NCBI GenBank assembly: GCA_011947345.1
Contig: JAAVTG010000562.1
Span: 1 to 64,000, forward strand
Source: Phytophthora quininea
Taxonomy: Eukaryota; Oomycota; Peronosporomycetes; Peronosporales; Peronosporaceae
Length of the DNA stretch: 64,000 nt
Direction: 5' to 3'
Shown: piece after piece, positions 45,772 to 56,135 of the stretch
How the letters are laid out: each line of letters opens with the position of its first letter
Position numbering within the stretch: position 1 is the stretch's first letter
Position numbers and translations under genes: made by a program
Notes under the pieces: generated by a model
Seen by the model: the letters and a program-made list of their open reading frames with translations, nothing else
Told to the model about the DNA's origin: nothing
Databases searched by the model: none

Positions 45772-47954
45772 TTTATGGCGAGATGGAGGAGAAGGTCTGA
45801 GTGTTGTCTGGCAGATTAGGGAGTGGTCACAGCTATTGTGCACTAAGGGTTCAAGAGTGTCGAAGTATGGACGTCATCTTGGTGCCGTCATTGACAGAGA
45901 TCCGGATTATTTCTTAGAGGGAGCTGCACCAAGCAAGAAAGAAGACGCTTTATCACTTCGCTTCTGGGTACTTATTAAATGATAACCAAACACAAAAACA
46001 CACACGAAGGACTGGGTTACTTCTTTTAAATATTAACTAGCAGGAATGGAAGGCCACTGACCCCCCACTCCAAAAAAAAGAACTAAAAGGCGTTGTACAC
46101 CTCTTCGATTTTAGTTAGACTTGAGCTACTGGACAACCCCAACAAAAATGTTGTAGATAGGAAAACTAAGGGCTGAAAAGTATCAGATGTTTTTATTATT
46201 GACGATACGGTTTCAATGATACAACAGCAGTTGTTAGCGGTTCCTGAAGAGGTTTAGTCGTTTGATTGCGGATCGACACGGTGTATTTTGCTGGTTAGTT
46301 CGCGTACGATGATCACGCACCTGCTATGCCGGTAGCATGGGGTAAAGTAGAGAGAACGAAGTTTGCAGGTGATAACTGTAATGTTCAGTAATTTGGCGCA
46401 GCTCGAAGGGTCCGTCGAGGCAGCTCTGCCTCGAGAAATGCTTTCCCAATCGCACTGGCTGGGGGTTTAGACCAACCGTGATTAGTTGCCCAAAATATGC
46501 TATCCCTGGATTGTCGAAGGCTGGCTTTCGGGGCCGAACGAGCCCCGAAAATGCACTGCTCGCGATTTCTCATCGTTTTTAGACCCTTACATGCTAGTAG
46601 GAAGCATTCAAGAAAACGGTTGAGGTGAGCCGCACTGTCGTTGTTGCCGACGAGGATCCCGCTATCAGCTCAACAGGAGGCACGCGCCCAGCATCGGCAA
46701 TTGGCTCGAGGCTTCATGGCCGACCTGGGGCTGGCTGGAGGAGCACACCAAAGCGCGTGGTGTGCCAATCCATTTGATTCTAGTATGCTACCACGGGAAG
46801 CACTTGTAGCGTACGATGCATGTCTAAACTTTCGCTCAATCGATTCATTCTCCAATTCACCTTTCCAACACGCCGAAACCCTGTGGAGCCGATTCGACGC
46901 CTTCGGACCAACTGCTGCTGTATCGGGAGTTTTATCGAGCTGTTTGGCCGAATAGCTCACTCGTGGGTGTCATGGCTTGTTGACTTCTCCAGCAGTCGTG
47001 GTAGCACGTCGCTCTGACACAGGGAGCAATCAACTCCGTCGCTCCTACGTGCGTACTTTGCCGTCCGAAACATTTCTTTGTTTGTTTGCGTCAAAACTTT
47101 CGGAAGGAAAGGAACGATGACGTTAACACCACTCGGTCTGGTTGGCGTTGCTTGCTCGAACGCGAACATACCACACATCATGTTGATGGATTTTAAGCGG
47201 ACAAAGATCTTATCATTTCGTTGCCATCCCAGACATGAAGAACCGCTGGAAGGTACTTGGCGCTGATCAATCTTTTTACTATACGACCGGGCTGCGATAG
47301 TTGCCCGCGGTGTCTCATCAACGACATCCCATTGCTCATCAATTTGATGAACGGCAATCTGAGCGGCAGATCCTATTCGGCGCATACAGATGCCAGCAGC
47401 ATCTAAGCCCGAATCGCACTCGTTGCTCGTTAGTATGTGTACACAGCGTAAATTGGAGCATGCGAGGACGACTTTCGAGCGCCTGCCTCGTTTACGGCAA
47501 AAGCTGGACTTTTGCTGGGCATGCCTGGTGGAAAGTACAAAACTCGGGCTCGCGTTCAGCTTTTGGCTTCGCGGCAGTCATCGGCTGAGCATCCGTGGTT
47601 CACGCCGCTGCTTATGAAAAGCAGTTCGTCAACTATTTCATTTCGCAATTTGCCTCAGACAAAGCTGCCTTAGGAAAGTCGTCTTGTCAACCCCCTCGCC
47701 ACATCCGTGCAAAAGACGGCATCAATGCAACCAGTAGGGTGTGCCCCCAAAGCCGAACGAAATGACCGTAATATCGACGGGAGCATCACGGACAAAAAGC
47801 CACTCTGACCATGCTCTCTCTGTACTGGCTACATAGTAGTTATCTAACTACTTTGACGCAACGCATCAGCCTAGTGATCATTTGCAAATCTAGGGATCAG
47901 CCCCAGCCAAAACCTGCAGCAGCCGCTCTGACCAGCTCTTTAATGACGCGGCAT
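45772..47954. other. Gene-poor spacer of about 2.2 kb
   Basis: AT-richer near 45960-46400. Several 60-140-codon frames (for example plus 46641-46955 and minus 46957-47385) have no recognisable domain. A sequence resembling the effector upstream motif, ATCCTATTCGGCGC, occurs near 47369-47383 without an effector gene immediately downstream. Possibly debris of mobile elements. Confidence 0.35.
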
Positions 47955-47968
47955 ATCCTGTTCGGTGC
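47955..47968 (+). promoter_or_regulatory. Effector upstream motif, copy for 48104 gene
   Basis: ATCCTGTTCGGTGC ends 136 bp before the ATG at 48104. The same 14-mer precedes two other RXLR genes at nearly the same distance in gene orientation. Confidence 0.55.
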
Positions 47969-48103
47969 TTTGTCCAGCACTACTCGCAGATCACCACACG
48001 CTGATACCATCGTCAGGAGCGTGGCAAACTTGGCTCTGACTGCAAGAAGACGTCACTCGACGATTCACCCGACCGCCACCAGACCTCATCAATCCACAAG
48101 ACC

Positions 48104-48523
48104 ATGCGCGCGTTCTTCTTCGTGGCCATTGTTGCGGTCGCTCTCTTCGCGACGGCTTTCGCCGACCAAGTTGAGCGCCGATCGCTCCGCGTTGGTGCCA
48201 GCGACGACGACACCGAAGAGAGAGGCGGCTTCGGCTCGCTGAAGTCCAAGCTCTCTGCGGCCAAGAATGGAGTCAAGAAATACGCCAAACAAGTCAAGAT
48301 CAACCTGAAGCAAGTCAAGGCCGACGCTAAGCAGACATGGAAGGACTACGTGGCTCTCAACTTGATCGCTAAAGGCGAAAGCCGTGACACAGTTCTCGCC
48401 AAGATGGGAGTCAAGCCTTTGTCCACCGACGCGAAGGGCGTCAAGATCTACGACCCGAACGACCCGTGGCTGCTGAGATACGAGGCACTGGTTCACTACC
48501 ATACGACCGGCGTCTTGATCTGA
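48104..48523 (+). CDS. RXLR-dEER effector, intact
   Basis: Uninterrupted 139-residue effector. Signal peptide MRAFFFVAIVAVALFATAFA, RRSLR at residues 25-29, DDDTEER at 35-41. A Lys/Ala-rich helical stretch (KLSAAKNGVKKYAKQVKINL) precedes the shared module: ESRDTVLAKMGVKP, VKIYDPNDPW and a terminal aromatic helix. The ATG context is CACAAGACCATGCGC, repeated at the family's other starts. It has the sense-oriented 14-bp upstream motif. Best candidate for a functional member of the family here; cytoplasmic in the host by class, target unknown. Confidence 0.92.
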   Translation: MRAFFFVAIVAVALFATAFADQVERRSLRVGASDDDTEERGGFGSLKSKLSAAKNGVKKYAKQVKINLKQVKADAKQTWKDYVALNLIAKGESRDTVLAKMGVKPLSTDAKGVKIYDPNDPWLLRYEALVHYHTTGVLI

Positions 48524-48610
48524 GCATTTTTGGGGCAGCAACGAACACGAAAGATAATATACACTTGGCAAAAGTTTGGCGAAGTAACGCTTCATGCTGC
48601 AGTCAAAGTA

Positions 48611-48761
48611 CAACCAGCGATATGTGGTTCCCTCTTACAATATCTTATGCGAATGGCGTTTGCTGCACGGTGTGGTGTGGTTTGGAATACTTTGCTCTGT
48701 TTTGGAGACGAATTCGGTTCAAAATTGCTCGTATGACTTGTGAAATCAAAAGGAGAATCCC
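48611..48761 (+). repeat. Dispersed repeat R2, copy 2
   Basis: 151 bp, matching 29726-29876. Begins 87 bp after the stop of the intact RXLR gene. See copy 1. Confidence 0.8.
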
Positions 48762-48835
48762 AACAAAGGCTAGTGGAAAATGCTGTAGCGAACCGAATAC
48801 CAGCTCTTCTATCCAGACCAGACCATTGGATGTGA

Positions 48836-49372
48836 CTACGGTGCATTCTTCGCGCCAAATTTGAAGGTGTAGGACTCCAGAACGTTTTCAAACAGCTGCA
48901 CGCGGGAGTCCTTCACGTCGTAGACTTTGGTGCCCTTTCCGTCGGTCGATAGAGGCTTGACGCCAACCTTCTCGAGGACCTTGTCCTTGTTTTCTCTCTT
49001 CTTGATCAACCTGAAGCCTTTCATTTTGTTGCTCACCTCCCCGATGCTCTTTTGGTCAGGTGACACTCCTTCATCGCCACGACGTTCGCGTAGTTTATGC
49101 CGTCCTGGTCCCAAAATTTGACGCCATTCTCATCGTGGCTAAACTTGACTTTCATCTTGGTGAGGATGTCGTCGTCGGAGAGTTTGCCCTGATCGAACTT
49201 TCGCTACATCCAGATCGCATCGTATACTTCCTCGCCGAGTCACTTGATTATCTGCAAATTCTCCTTATAAGCTTGTACCTCATCCTTCACTGCGTCCAAC
49301 TTGCCTTGACCTTCAGAGAACTGAAGACTCTCTTTGGAATCGCTAACAACTCGGAGAGACCGGCGCTCGCAT
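48836..49372 (-). pseudogene. RXLR effector relic with deleted signal peptide and two modules
   Basis: The usual ATG context (AAGACCATGCGAGC, ATG 49372) runs almost directly into the RXLR codons: reading in the next frame gives RRSLRVVSDSKE, so the 17 or so codons of signal peptide are missing. Downstream, in shifting frames, two copies of the C-terminal module follow each other: one with DDDILTKMKVKF and GVKFWDQDG (about 49120-49190), one with KDKVLEKVGVKPLSTD and TKVYDVKDS (about 48890-48990), ending at 48836. In-frame stops interrupt it. A module-duplicated, secretion-dead copy. Confidence 0.65.
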
Positions 49373-49479
49373 GGTCTTGAGGGCTGGCATCATGGGGCTT
49401 GCCCGGCAAATTGTGGAGTAGAATAGAATTTTGTAATAGACCTGGTGGCAGCGACACCGAGATGCGTCTGAACGACAAT

Positions 49480-50340
49480 CAATAATTGTCGGGCGGTTGC
49501 GACTTGGGGGGCGACCGATGGTAAAGGTCACGTTGGGTTTGAGCGATGAGAACAGGCAGTCTTAAATCGGCGGCGACGCGGACAAGTCTCGAATCGGCAG
49601 CGACGGGAACAAGTGTCGAAGTAGTCTCGAATCGGCAGCGACAAAGGCAAGCAGCAGAAGGTGACGACAGAAGTGCGGCAACCGACGACAGCAAGCAGGA
49701 AGTTATCGGTGGACATCGGATGTAAGGACTCGGTGGACGTCGACGGTGGTGACAACGGTGGACGTCGACGGTGGTGACAACGTGGACGTCAGACGGAAGC
49801 AACAGTTGGAAGCCAACAGTGAACGACGGTGGTAGTCTCGACGGTGGACGCTGAAGCGGGAACAGTCGACCGACCCGTGACCGGCGTTGCGGCAATTGAT
49901 ACTGTCAAGGACTGCAAGGTGACGTGCAGGCAGGAAGGACGGTTGGTGTTGTTGATGCCAGCGGTGGCTGTGCAGAATGGTGCTAGCGTGGACCGAACGA
50001 ACGGGAGGAGACCAGTGTGTCTTCGAGTCTCCGTACTGCGATGTAAGGGGCCAGTGTGTTCCAAGTGGTAAGGACAGGCGTGCAGGAATTCGCTTCGCGA
50101 GGTGCCAAGGGCTGCAAGGTTGAGAGCAGGCAGGACAGTTGTTGTCGAGAAAGGATAATAAATAGGTGGCAGTGTCAGCCAGGGCACGCACCGGCGCAGG
50201 GAGCCCAGTTGGTTCTCTGTCGGCCAGTAGTTGTTAAAGGTGTTGAAGTTAGTGACGGACGGCCCATCGGATCCAACGCAGGGTCAGCACACGAGCTAGC
50301 GGCTACTCCAGGAACGGGAGGACCTCAAGAGTTCGTTACA
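49480..50340. repeat. G-rich non-coding region with short tandem repeats
   Basis: Contains about three units of AATCGGC(A/G)GCGAC with spacing near 28-40 bp (49563-49645) and two nearly exact units of GTGGACGTCGACGGTGGTG (49733-49775). No convincing gene. The composition and placement beside repeat R1 suggest the untranslated interior of a retroelement, but I found no LTR ends. Confidence 0.4.
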
Positions 50341-50342
50341 AT

Positions 50343-50910
50343 TTGATTACCTAGTTATGTGGATTTCTCGTAAGTTGCTAAACTATAAGAAATCACATCG
50401 AGGTCAGCAAGCAGCTCATTCGCGAGGTATCCAGACGAGATTGTTTCCCGATAATCGTGCATCGTGTCCAGCAGGTTCATTAAATTCCAACCTGTGTAAA
50501 ACTTGAACAAATTCCGACTTGTGTATCCGAGTATCTCTTGAGTGGTCATACAGGAATTGGCAGTGGGTCTTGAACGAGTTCTTCACTCCATCAATACTGG
50601 GAGCGTCCACTTGTATGTCACGGAGGACATAATCATTTCGCAGACGCCAGATAGCACGGGGTACAATTGCTGTGTGGACTTGCCACAAGAGCAATAAAAC
50701 TTTCCATTGTGATCTCCGAGATCTCCTAGCATCGTGTGATTCCGGCAATAAGAGTAGTTTCCAACTTAGCGGCCCCACAAAAGCTATACGCTATGGGGAC
50801 CATAAGGACTGCCACATTGTCTTGAGGCCTCAACAGGCATAGAATCAATGTTCCGCCATTTCACTGGTATTGCACGATGGCCAACACAATTTGGAATGGT
50901 CGGATTTAAT
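50343..50910 (-). repeat. Dispersed repeat R1, copy 2 (uninterrupted)
   Basis: Second copy of the repeat at 26823-27386, without the LTR element, so it shows the empty insertion site (ATTAC at 50348-50352). Minus-strand open stretch 50416-50778 keeps WRLRNDYV and VKNSFKTHCQFLYDHSRD. Identity to copy 1 is roughly 90% by eye. Confidence 0.6.
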
Positions 50911-51766
50911 TCTACCAGAAAGGCAAGGCGCGATCCCATGGTGAGTTCTCCGAAAAAAGCCGGAATATAACATCGTGAATGACAGGAAGCAGGCAGCGGC
51001 GCAACCAGACCAGTCTCGGACTCTTGTTCTACGAGGAGGGCAGAGTATTGGTTGGGTTATGCAGACAGGACCGCAGTGTCGAAGGCTGCTACGCGACGGC
51101 AGCAAAACCGACAGGATCAGTGACTTCAATCACGATCGCTTTGGCTCCGGCGTCTCCAACACACAGTGGATCACTAGCACTGTCTCCGACGCAGCCTTCT
51201 CCTTCGTCGAACGTTGCGGGTATCATGTTGTTCATCAATAATGACCTCCTGTCGATTTCTGACATAGCGAAGTGTGAGAAAGCTTGCACGGTAGCGGAAC
51301 ATGCGGTACTTCGCATCAATTACCGAACTGCGAGCACTTTACCGTGGATGCATTCGCGATTCTCGTCGATCTTCTAATTCTACAACCGTCGACTCGGACA
51401 CAGCGGGGAACTTACTCGAAGACTTCGAGTACCAGCGGCTTCTATCCCACAATGCGGATTTTATTTTCCTAGCGGTCAGCTTGCCCACTTCGCTGCAAGC
51501 AGAATTACTTGGAAGAAGCCTCCATGGCGTCTTTACGACCGCCTTCACACACGCAGAGAAGATGTGAAATCTCGTCTATAATACGCCACGATGAGAAAGT
51601 TGACGATTACGAGGAGAAAGAGCCTTATAAATCCGCCAAGAAACTAGCAGAACTTGCTGCTATTCGGTCTGTGCTGGTCATGTTGCACGTGCTACCGGAC
51701 CTACTTATCGTTGGAATGTTGCTACCACACGAACTCGTGAAACATCCCCCGTCCACAAAACAAAGC
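50911..51766. other. Intergenic, unassigned frames
   Basis: Plus frames at 50975-51377 and 51284-51567 have no recognisable domain. Nothing else is seen. Confidence 0.35.
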
Positions 51767-51901
51767 GTCTCTCTCTCTTTTTTTACCATTCTGATAGCCG
51801 TGTTCTTTGTTGTGACTTTCACTGAGGAAGTTATGCGCCGGTCCCTCCGGGTGGATGACAACCCCGAAAGAGAGGACCAGTTGACTGTGTTACGTCCCTA
51901 G
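51767..51901 (+). pseudogene. RXLR effector relic without start codon
   Basis: A hydrophobic run (SLSFFTILIAVFFVVTFT) is followed by MRRSLRVDD and NPERED, the layout of a signal peptide, RXLR and degenerate EER. No ATG precedes the hydrophobic part in frame at the expected place; the frame is merely open upstream. The frame ends at 51901, and another frame continues with AKSYAKAS before petering out. No C-terminal module is found. Relic of a different or decayed member. Confidence 0.5.
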
Positions 51902-52415
51902 CGACTGCGACCACGTCAAAATTCAATGAAGCCAAGAGCTACGCAAAAGCAAGTCACTGCCAATGTCAAGACGCGCCATGATGCTAAGCCGATCCTGTAC
52001 TTAGTGAGCTGCGAGTAATAGACAATCGAAATCAACTTCTTCGCTTGAGGGATCGTTGTCCTCGGGAAACCCATCCAAGCTGCTGCGGTGTTTGCCGTAG
52101 CGAACTGCCGGTTATACGTGTCCTTGGTATACGAGACCTAAAGTAGGAAACCTGGTCGAATACCTTTGATGCGTGCAGGGGTATAGCACTTTCATACCGA
52201 AACGCGATAAGACCAAGCTGCGAAAGGAAGGCATGGACCTATCCAAGATAAAAGATCTCTCTGGGTCTTCGACCTCGCCAAGGACAAATATTAGGCAATG
52301 ACAACAAAGGTGTTTCACACAAACTCACGGTTGTGAATGAGCAGTGTTTGACGATTATTGTGTGGCACCTCAGCTAAAAAATTGAATGTTTTTGCTCGAT
52401 CTCATCGCTTGGTCC
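51902..52415. other. Intergenic, nothing recognised
   Basis: Short frames only on both strands; no repeat or motif identified beyond AT-rich patches. Confidence 0.4.
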
Positions 52416-52550
52416 CTAGTGAGCTCCCCGCTTGTACACGCCGGGTTTTTCGTAGAAGTTATTCGCAGGCGGAATGTCGTAAGCCAGGCACAGCTCAGTA
52501 ACCTGAACCATGCACAAAGCAATAACGGCGATCGCGATGATGAGTTTCAT
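52416..52550 (-). CDS. Small secreted peptide, 44 residues
   Basis: ATG 52550 (MKLIIAIAVIALCMVQVTEL) starts a clear signal peptide followed by a short mature part, about 22-24 residues (CLAYDIPPANNFYEKPGVYKRGAH, read as two short blocks CLAYDIPPANN and FYEKPGVYKRGAH). One or no cysteine remains after cleavage, so it is not a PcF/SCR-type protein. No RXLR. The open frame extends 135 codons upstream, but that part lacks a second signal and looks random. Could be an apoplastic peptide or chance; evidence is only the good leader. Confidence 0.4.
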   Translation of the reverse strand: MKLIIAIAVIALCMVQVTELCLAYDIPPANNFYEKPGVYKRGAH

Positions 52551-52864
52551 GGTTGGTGCTTGTTGTTCGTGCTTCGGTTTGTGACGTGGGCAGGAGAAGG
52601 CGAAATGGTCAATGAACGACCAAACAGCTCTTTTCGGGCTCGAATGCGAACTGCACGTACAGGGTCGTACGCAAACAGTGCTTGCATGCGGATAGAGTTG
52701 ATTCCCCGAATTTGCTTTGATATTTGCACGAAAAATGACTCTCGCGAGCCCTATTAAAGCCATGCCGATCAGCTTGATTCTCGGGCATCTCATTCTTTTC
52801 TGTGCTCTGGTTTTGCCAGACGAGGCAAATATCGCGGGAAATGTCATATCGTAAGGTATTTGAG

Positions 52865-52938
52865 TGTACACGCCAGTTGTCATGGAGCTCTGTAGGTGTC
52901 GACGCAAATATTGTTCATTGCCATCACCAATGGCGAAC
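52865..52938 (-). repeat. Dispersed repeat R3, copy 1
   Basis: About 74 bp resembling 54564-54630. Minus-strand translation shares FAIGDGNEQYL with FAIGDDNQQDL in the other copy, then a variant tail with TTGVY/WRVY. Confidence 0.5.
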
Positions 52939-52978
52939 AGAGAGTGGTGGTTCATAGGTCCTCTATTATTTGTTATCT

Positions 52979-53422
52979 CTAACTAATAGAATCCTGATAT
53001 CTCTGTAGGCTCTGCCTAATGCTTCCTGTTTGTTTCACTTTTGTCTTGGGATGCCGTGTTCCGTGTCGCTGTAGCTGTTGTTGAATCATCTCCCTCAGTT
53101 GGGCTGGAAGTGGTTGTGACCACTGTATCTCCTTGTCACCAAATTTCTGAATCAGCTTTATGACAGCCGACACATCTTTCTTCCTGCTGATTGTCCATGA
53201 TACTGCATTTGCCTCCTTTAAGGCGCCTTCCTTGGCTGTGCACTTCTCAAGTGAACTTGAGCCGTTCCTAAACGTACTCATCTTGATAGTTGCCCTTTTG
53301 CTTGTTGCACCTTCTTGCGGACGACGTCGTTCAAGCTTGGCCCATTTCCTGCTGTTCCGGCTGCGTATGGATATTGCAAGCTCTTGTCGTAGTCTCCCAG
53401 CAATATCCAGCCCCCGGTCCAA
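52979..53422 (-). CDS. Hypothetical protein fragment, Lys/Arg/Gln-rich
   Basis: 147 codons of charged, helical, protein-like sequence (RLRQELAISIRSRNSRKWAKLE, read in two blocks; later VIKLIQKFGDKEIQWSQPLP and QLREMIQQQLQ). A continuation upstream in another frame (YGSRVFKYFVNEHKQ, about 53450-53490) suggests the start has been lost through a frame break. I recognise no family; composition would fit a transposon-encoded accessory protein or a nuclear protein. The plus-strand frame 53160-53501 is probably its shadow. Confidence 0.3.
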   Translation of the reverse strand: MDRGLDIAGRLRQELAISIRSRNSRKWAKLERRRPQEGATSKRATIKMSTFRNGSSSLEKCTAKEGALKEANAVSWTISRKKDVSAVIKLIQKFGDKEIQWSQPLPAQLREMIQQQLQRHGTRHPKTKVKQTGSIRQSLQRYQDSIS

Positions 53423-53718
53423 GTCGTCCTTGTTTGTGCTCGTTTACAAAATATTTGAATACCCTACTGCCGTAGGAATATCGGTCGTTCTCCCGGATTG
53501 AATCGCCCCCGATGCCCCATTAATTCCCTTTCGCCACAGTATTCCTTCAATCGTAGCTAACTACATAATCCTTCTGGGTTCTTGGTCGGTTCCGAAATTG
53601 CATCCATCGAAAGTTCAAACAGCTACGCGTTTTCAGTTGGAAATTGTATTATTTCTTAACCAGCAAGCAAATGCTTGTGCTGCATGTTCCCTAGCACGCT
53701 TCTTAAGCCCGGAGATCG

Positions 53719-54152
53719 CTACGCCTTCTTCTTGTTGGCAAGTGCGTGCATCTTACGGTACGTCTGCACGAATGAGTTACTGGAGTCGTAGATGTTGTGG
53801 CCCTGCTCATTGGTAAACAAAGGCTTGACGCCGTACCTGGCGAGAATCGTGTCTTCGCTTTCACCCTTCTCAATGAATTTTAGCATGTTGACCTCTGCTT
53901 GTAACTCTTTGGTTTTTGCCTTCACGGCTTGGATCGCCGGTTGGACCATCGACTTGCCTACTTGGTAGGCTGCCTGGGCATTCGACTTGGCTGCTTGGTA
54001 TTTGGCTTTCAGGCCGTTAAAAGTGTCGGAGGCCCCCTCTCTTCGCTGTCGTCGTCGCTAGCGACTCGAAGCGAGCGTTGGTCGGTACTTCCGGCGAAGG
54101 CCGTGGCGAAGAGCACGACCATAGCAATGGTCAGGAGGTGGAACGCGCGCAT
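53719..54152 (-). CDS. RXLR-dEER effector with one frame break
   Basis: ATG 54152 with signal peptide MRAFHLLTIAMVVLFATAFA, RSLR, and DDDSEER. The frame changes at a G run just after EER (about 54030-54035, apparent one-base loss). The rest, intact from there to the stop at 53719, has a long Ala/Lys/Gln helical part (YQAAKSNAQAAYQVGKSMV) and the module ESEDTILARYGVKP, HNIYDSSNS. A longer N-terminal helix than its relatives. The sense-oriented upstream motif sits 140 bp before the start. Probably a functional gene with a sequence error. Confidence 0.75.
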
Positions 54153-54291
54153 GGGTCTTGAGATGTAGTAGTCGTTCGCGGCGGTGGCTGGTGAATTAAA
54201 GAGTGGGGTCTTCTACCAACGCCGGATGCAGAGACTTTCGACGGCATATCAATCGTGTTCAGGGACAGCTGATCTCGTGGCAAGCTGCGTG

Positions 54292-54305
54292 CACCGAACA
54301 GGATC
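54292..54305 (-). promoter_or_regulatory. Effector upstream motif, copy for 54152 gene
   Basis: Minus-strand ATCCTGTTCGGTGC, identical to 47955-47968, 140 bp upstream of the effector ATG. Confidence 0.55.
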
Positions 54306-54560
54306 TGCCACGGGAAGAGAGAAATGCCAGCGAGAGTACTCGAAAGCAACTTCGTCGATGAGCGCCTGCAACCTGTAGCCGTTGCGAATGATGCTGTGCT
54401 TTGTAGCGAAATCCAATGGCCAAAACTCGACGAGAAGTATGGCTTCGACACGCTCTCAATCCATGGAGAGAGCTGTACACGACAGTAATGTATTTATGAT
54501 GCTCCAATCTTATCACTCGACTACCATACTCACAAAAGGGTGAGTTCTAGCCAGTGCTTT

Positions 54561-54968
54561 TCAGTACACGCGCCAGTTGTCATGGAGGTATTGATGCAAA
54601 TCTTGTTGATTGTCATCACCTATGGCGAACGGATTTACGTAAGCGTCAACGTGTATCGCGAACAAAACGTGCGTAAGTATCCTTTCGGTTACCATGTCAA
54701 TACCGGTGGAACGGAGAATAAGCTCCGAGCCACCCGCTCTCTCAATTTGGGGCTTGCCATCGACCGCCATCAACTCAGCGCTCCAAGTACCGTAGCAACA
54801 TGCGTCGCAGCCATACACTCGTGTTGATCCTGCTTTTTTCACAAGATTTTCGACATGATGACGCAGAAGCTTCCCGAGGAACGAGATACCGTTGCTTCTG
54901 GTGGCAATGACCACAGAACTGGGAGCTCTGGAAACTCTCCGAAAGGTTAGAAACAGCAGCTCTACCAA
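54561..54968 (-). CDS. Hypothetical protein, 135 codons, overlaps repeat R3
   Basis: Open frame with protein-like stretches (SNGISFLGKLLRHHVENLVK, GCDACCYGTWSAELMAVDGK) and ending in the R3 repeat (FAIGDDNQQDLHQYL). No domain recognised, no signal peptide. The end within a dispersed repeat suggests either a mobile-element gene or a chimeric relic. Confidence 0.3.
   Translation of the reverse strand: MVELLFLTFRRVSRAPSSVVIATRSNGISFLGKLLRHHVENLVKKAGSTRVYGCDACCYGTWSAELMAVDGKPQIERAGGSELILRSTGIDMVTERILTHVLFAIHVDAYVNPFAIGDDNQQDLHQYLHDNWRVY
54564..54630 (-). repeat. Dispersed repeat R3, copy 2
   Basis: See copy 1 at 52865-52938; shared words include CCAGTTGTCATGGAG and CATCACC. Confidence 0.5.
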
Positions 54969-56135
54969 TTGTAAAACGAAGATGTCAGTCCATGGCGTGT
55001 CAAAGAAGAAATGTTGAAGGTAAACACCGAGGGCAAAACTACAGCTGAATTTGCTGTTGGCCCTTTGTACAAGCTCTGGGGAGGCTACGTCGAACTGGAT
55101 TTAAAAAACTGATGATTGGACAGTCATCAGTTTGCAGCAGGGCCGAGTCCATTAGATCACCTTTCAGTTAGAATCAAACAAAGCGCGCTTCTGAGGGGTT
55201 AATGTTCGCTACCTGGTGTCCTTCGTTGGCTATGAGAAGCACCAATCCGACAAGCCGAAGGTCATCCACACCATACCATACAACGCAAGATTACTGTTAA
55301 ATTGATTCACGCCACGAATATGATGCATGCATCTTTATCAACACACTATCGCTAAACAGTTAATCAATTCAATTTCCTCCTTTATCAACACACTATTGAT
55401 GAAAGGCGAAATTGTCAAGACAGCGACGCACATTTCCTATGAAAAGCTTACTTACTTGTTTGCTAGACTGGAGCAAGACGTACGATAAAATAATGCAGTG
55501 ACCTGGAAGCGAAGAACAGTCAAACGTCGCTGCTTGCTTCAGTTGATGTCACACTCAATTGACGCTTGGCCTTATCAGCAATCTTGTACTGCTTGCGAAG
55601 GAATTCTGATTTTTTGGCATGTCCTGGCATGGCTTTCCAAGGTCGAGACGGCTGAAAACCTTCCACCAAGCGGTCGCAGTGAATGCACTTCACATACTTA
55701 TACGTTCCGCCCTTGACGATGATGAACTCGACCCAAATGAGCCCCAGAGGTCTTCCTCTGCGCCTGTGCTGCGTCACAAGTGCGAGCGCGACTGCTGGAA
55801 GTAGCGCCGCTGTCAGCGGCATCGCATGAGGGAAGCCGTCGATCGCCAAGGAAGTTGAACTTTCGATATGGCTACATTGACCACTGAAGATGGCTACTTT
55901 GACGTTAGGAGCTCGCAATTTGATGCGTGCATCTAACCAACAGTACGCAAGATCACTGTGCGTATAATTGACCACCGGCGGTGGTGCTATGATTCTCTCT
56001 TGTCTTCCAACCGACGAAAGCGAAGTCGCCAAAGCAAGGACTAGCATCGCCAGCTTGTCTTGACTTTAGATTTGATACCTTTTTAAACTAATATCTATAT
56101 ATTTTTAACAACGACTTTAATCCACGTTGCCGAGT
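54969..56135. other. Intergenic with possible BED-type zinc-finger remnant
   Basis: Within 55520-55760 the minus strand reads LIWVEFIIVKGGTYKYVKCIHC then a His (MPGHAKK), reminiscent of the N-terminal BED finger of hAT transposases; the open frame goes up to 56047 but the upstream part looks random. No transposase core follows. Otherwise no gene is seen. Confidence 0.3.

Noticed and set aside
46641..47385. Genes on both strands in the 46-47 kb spacer
   Set aside because: Frames of 100-140 codons without domains, leaders or homology between themselves; not supported.
49733..49779. CRISPR-like repeat array
   Set aside because: Two adjacent units without spacers in a eukaryotic genome; a plain tandem repeat.
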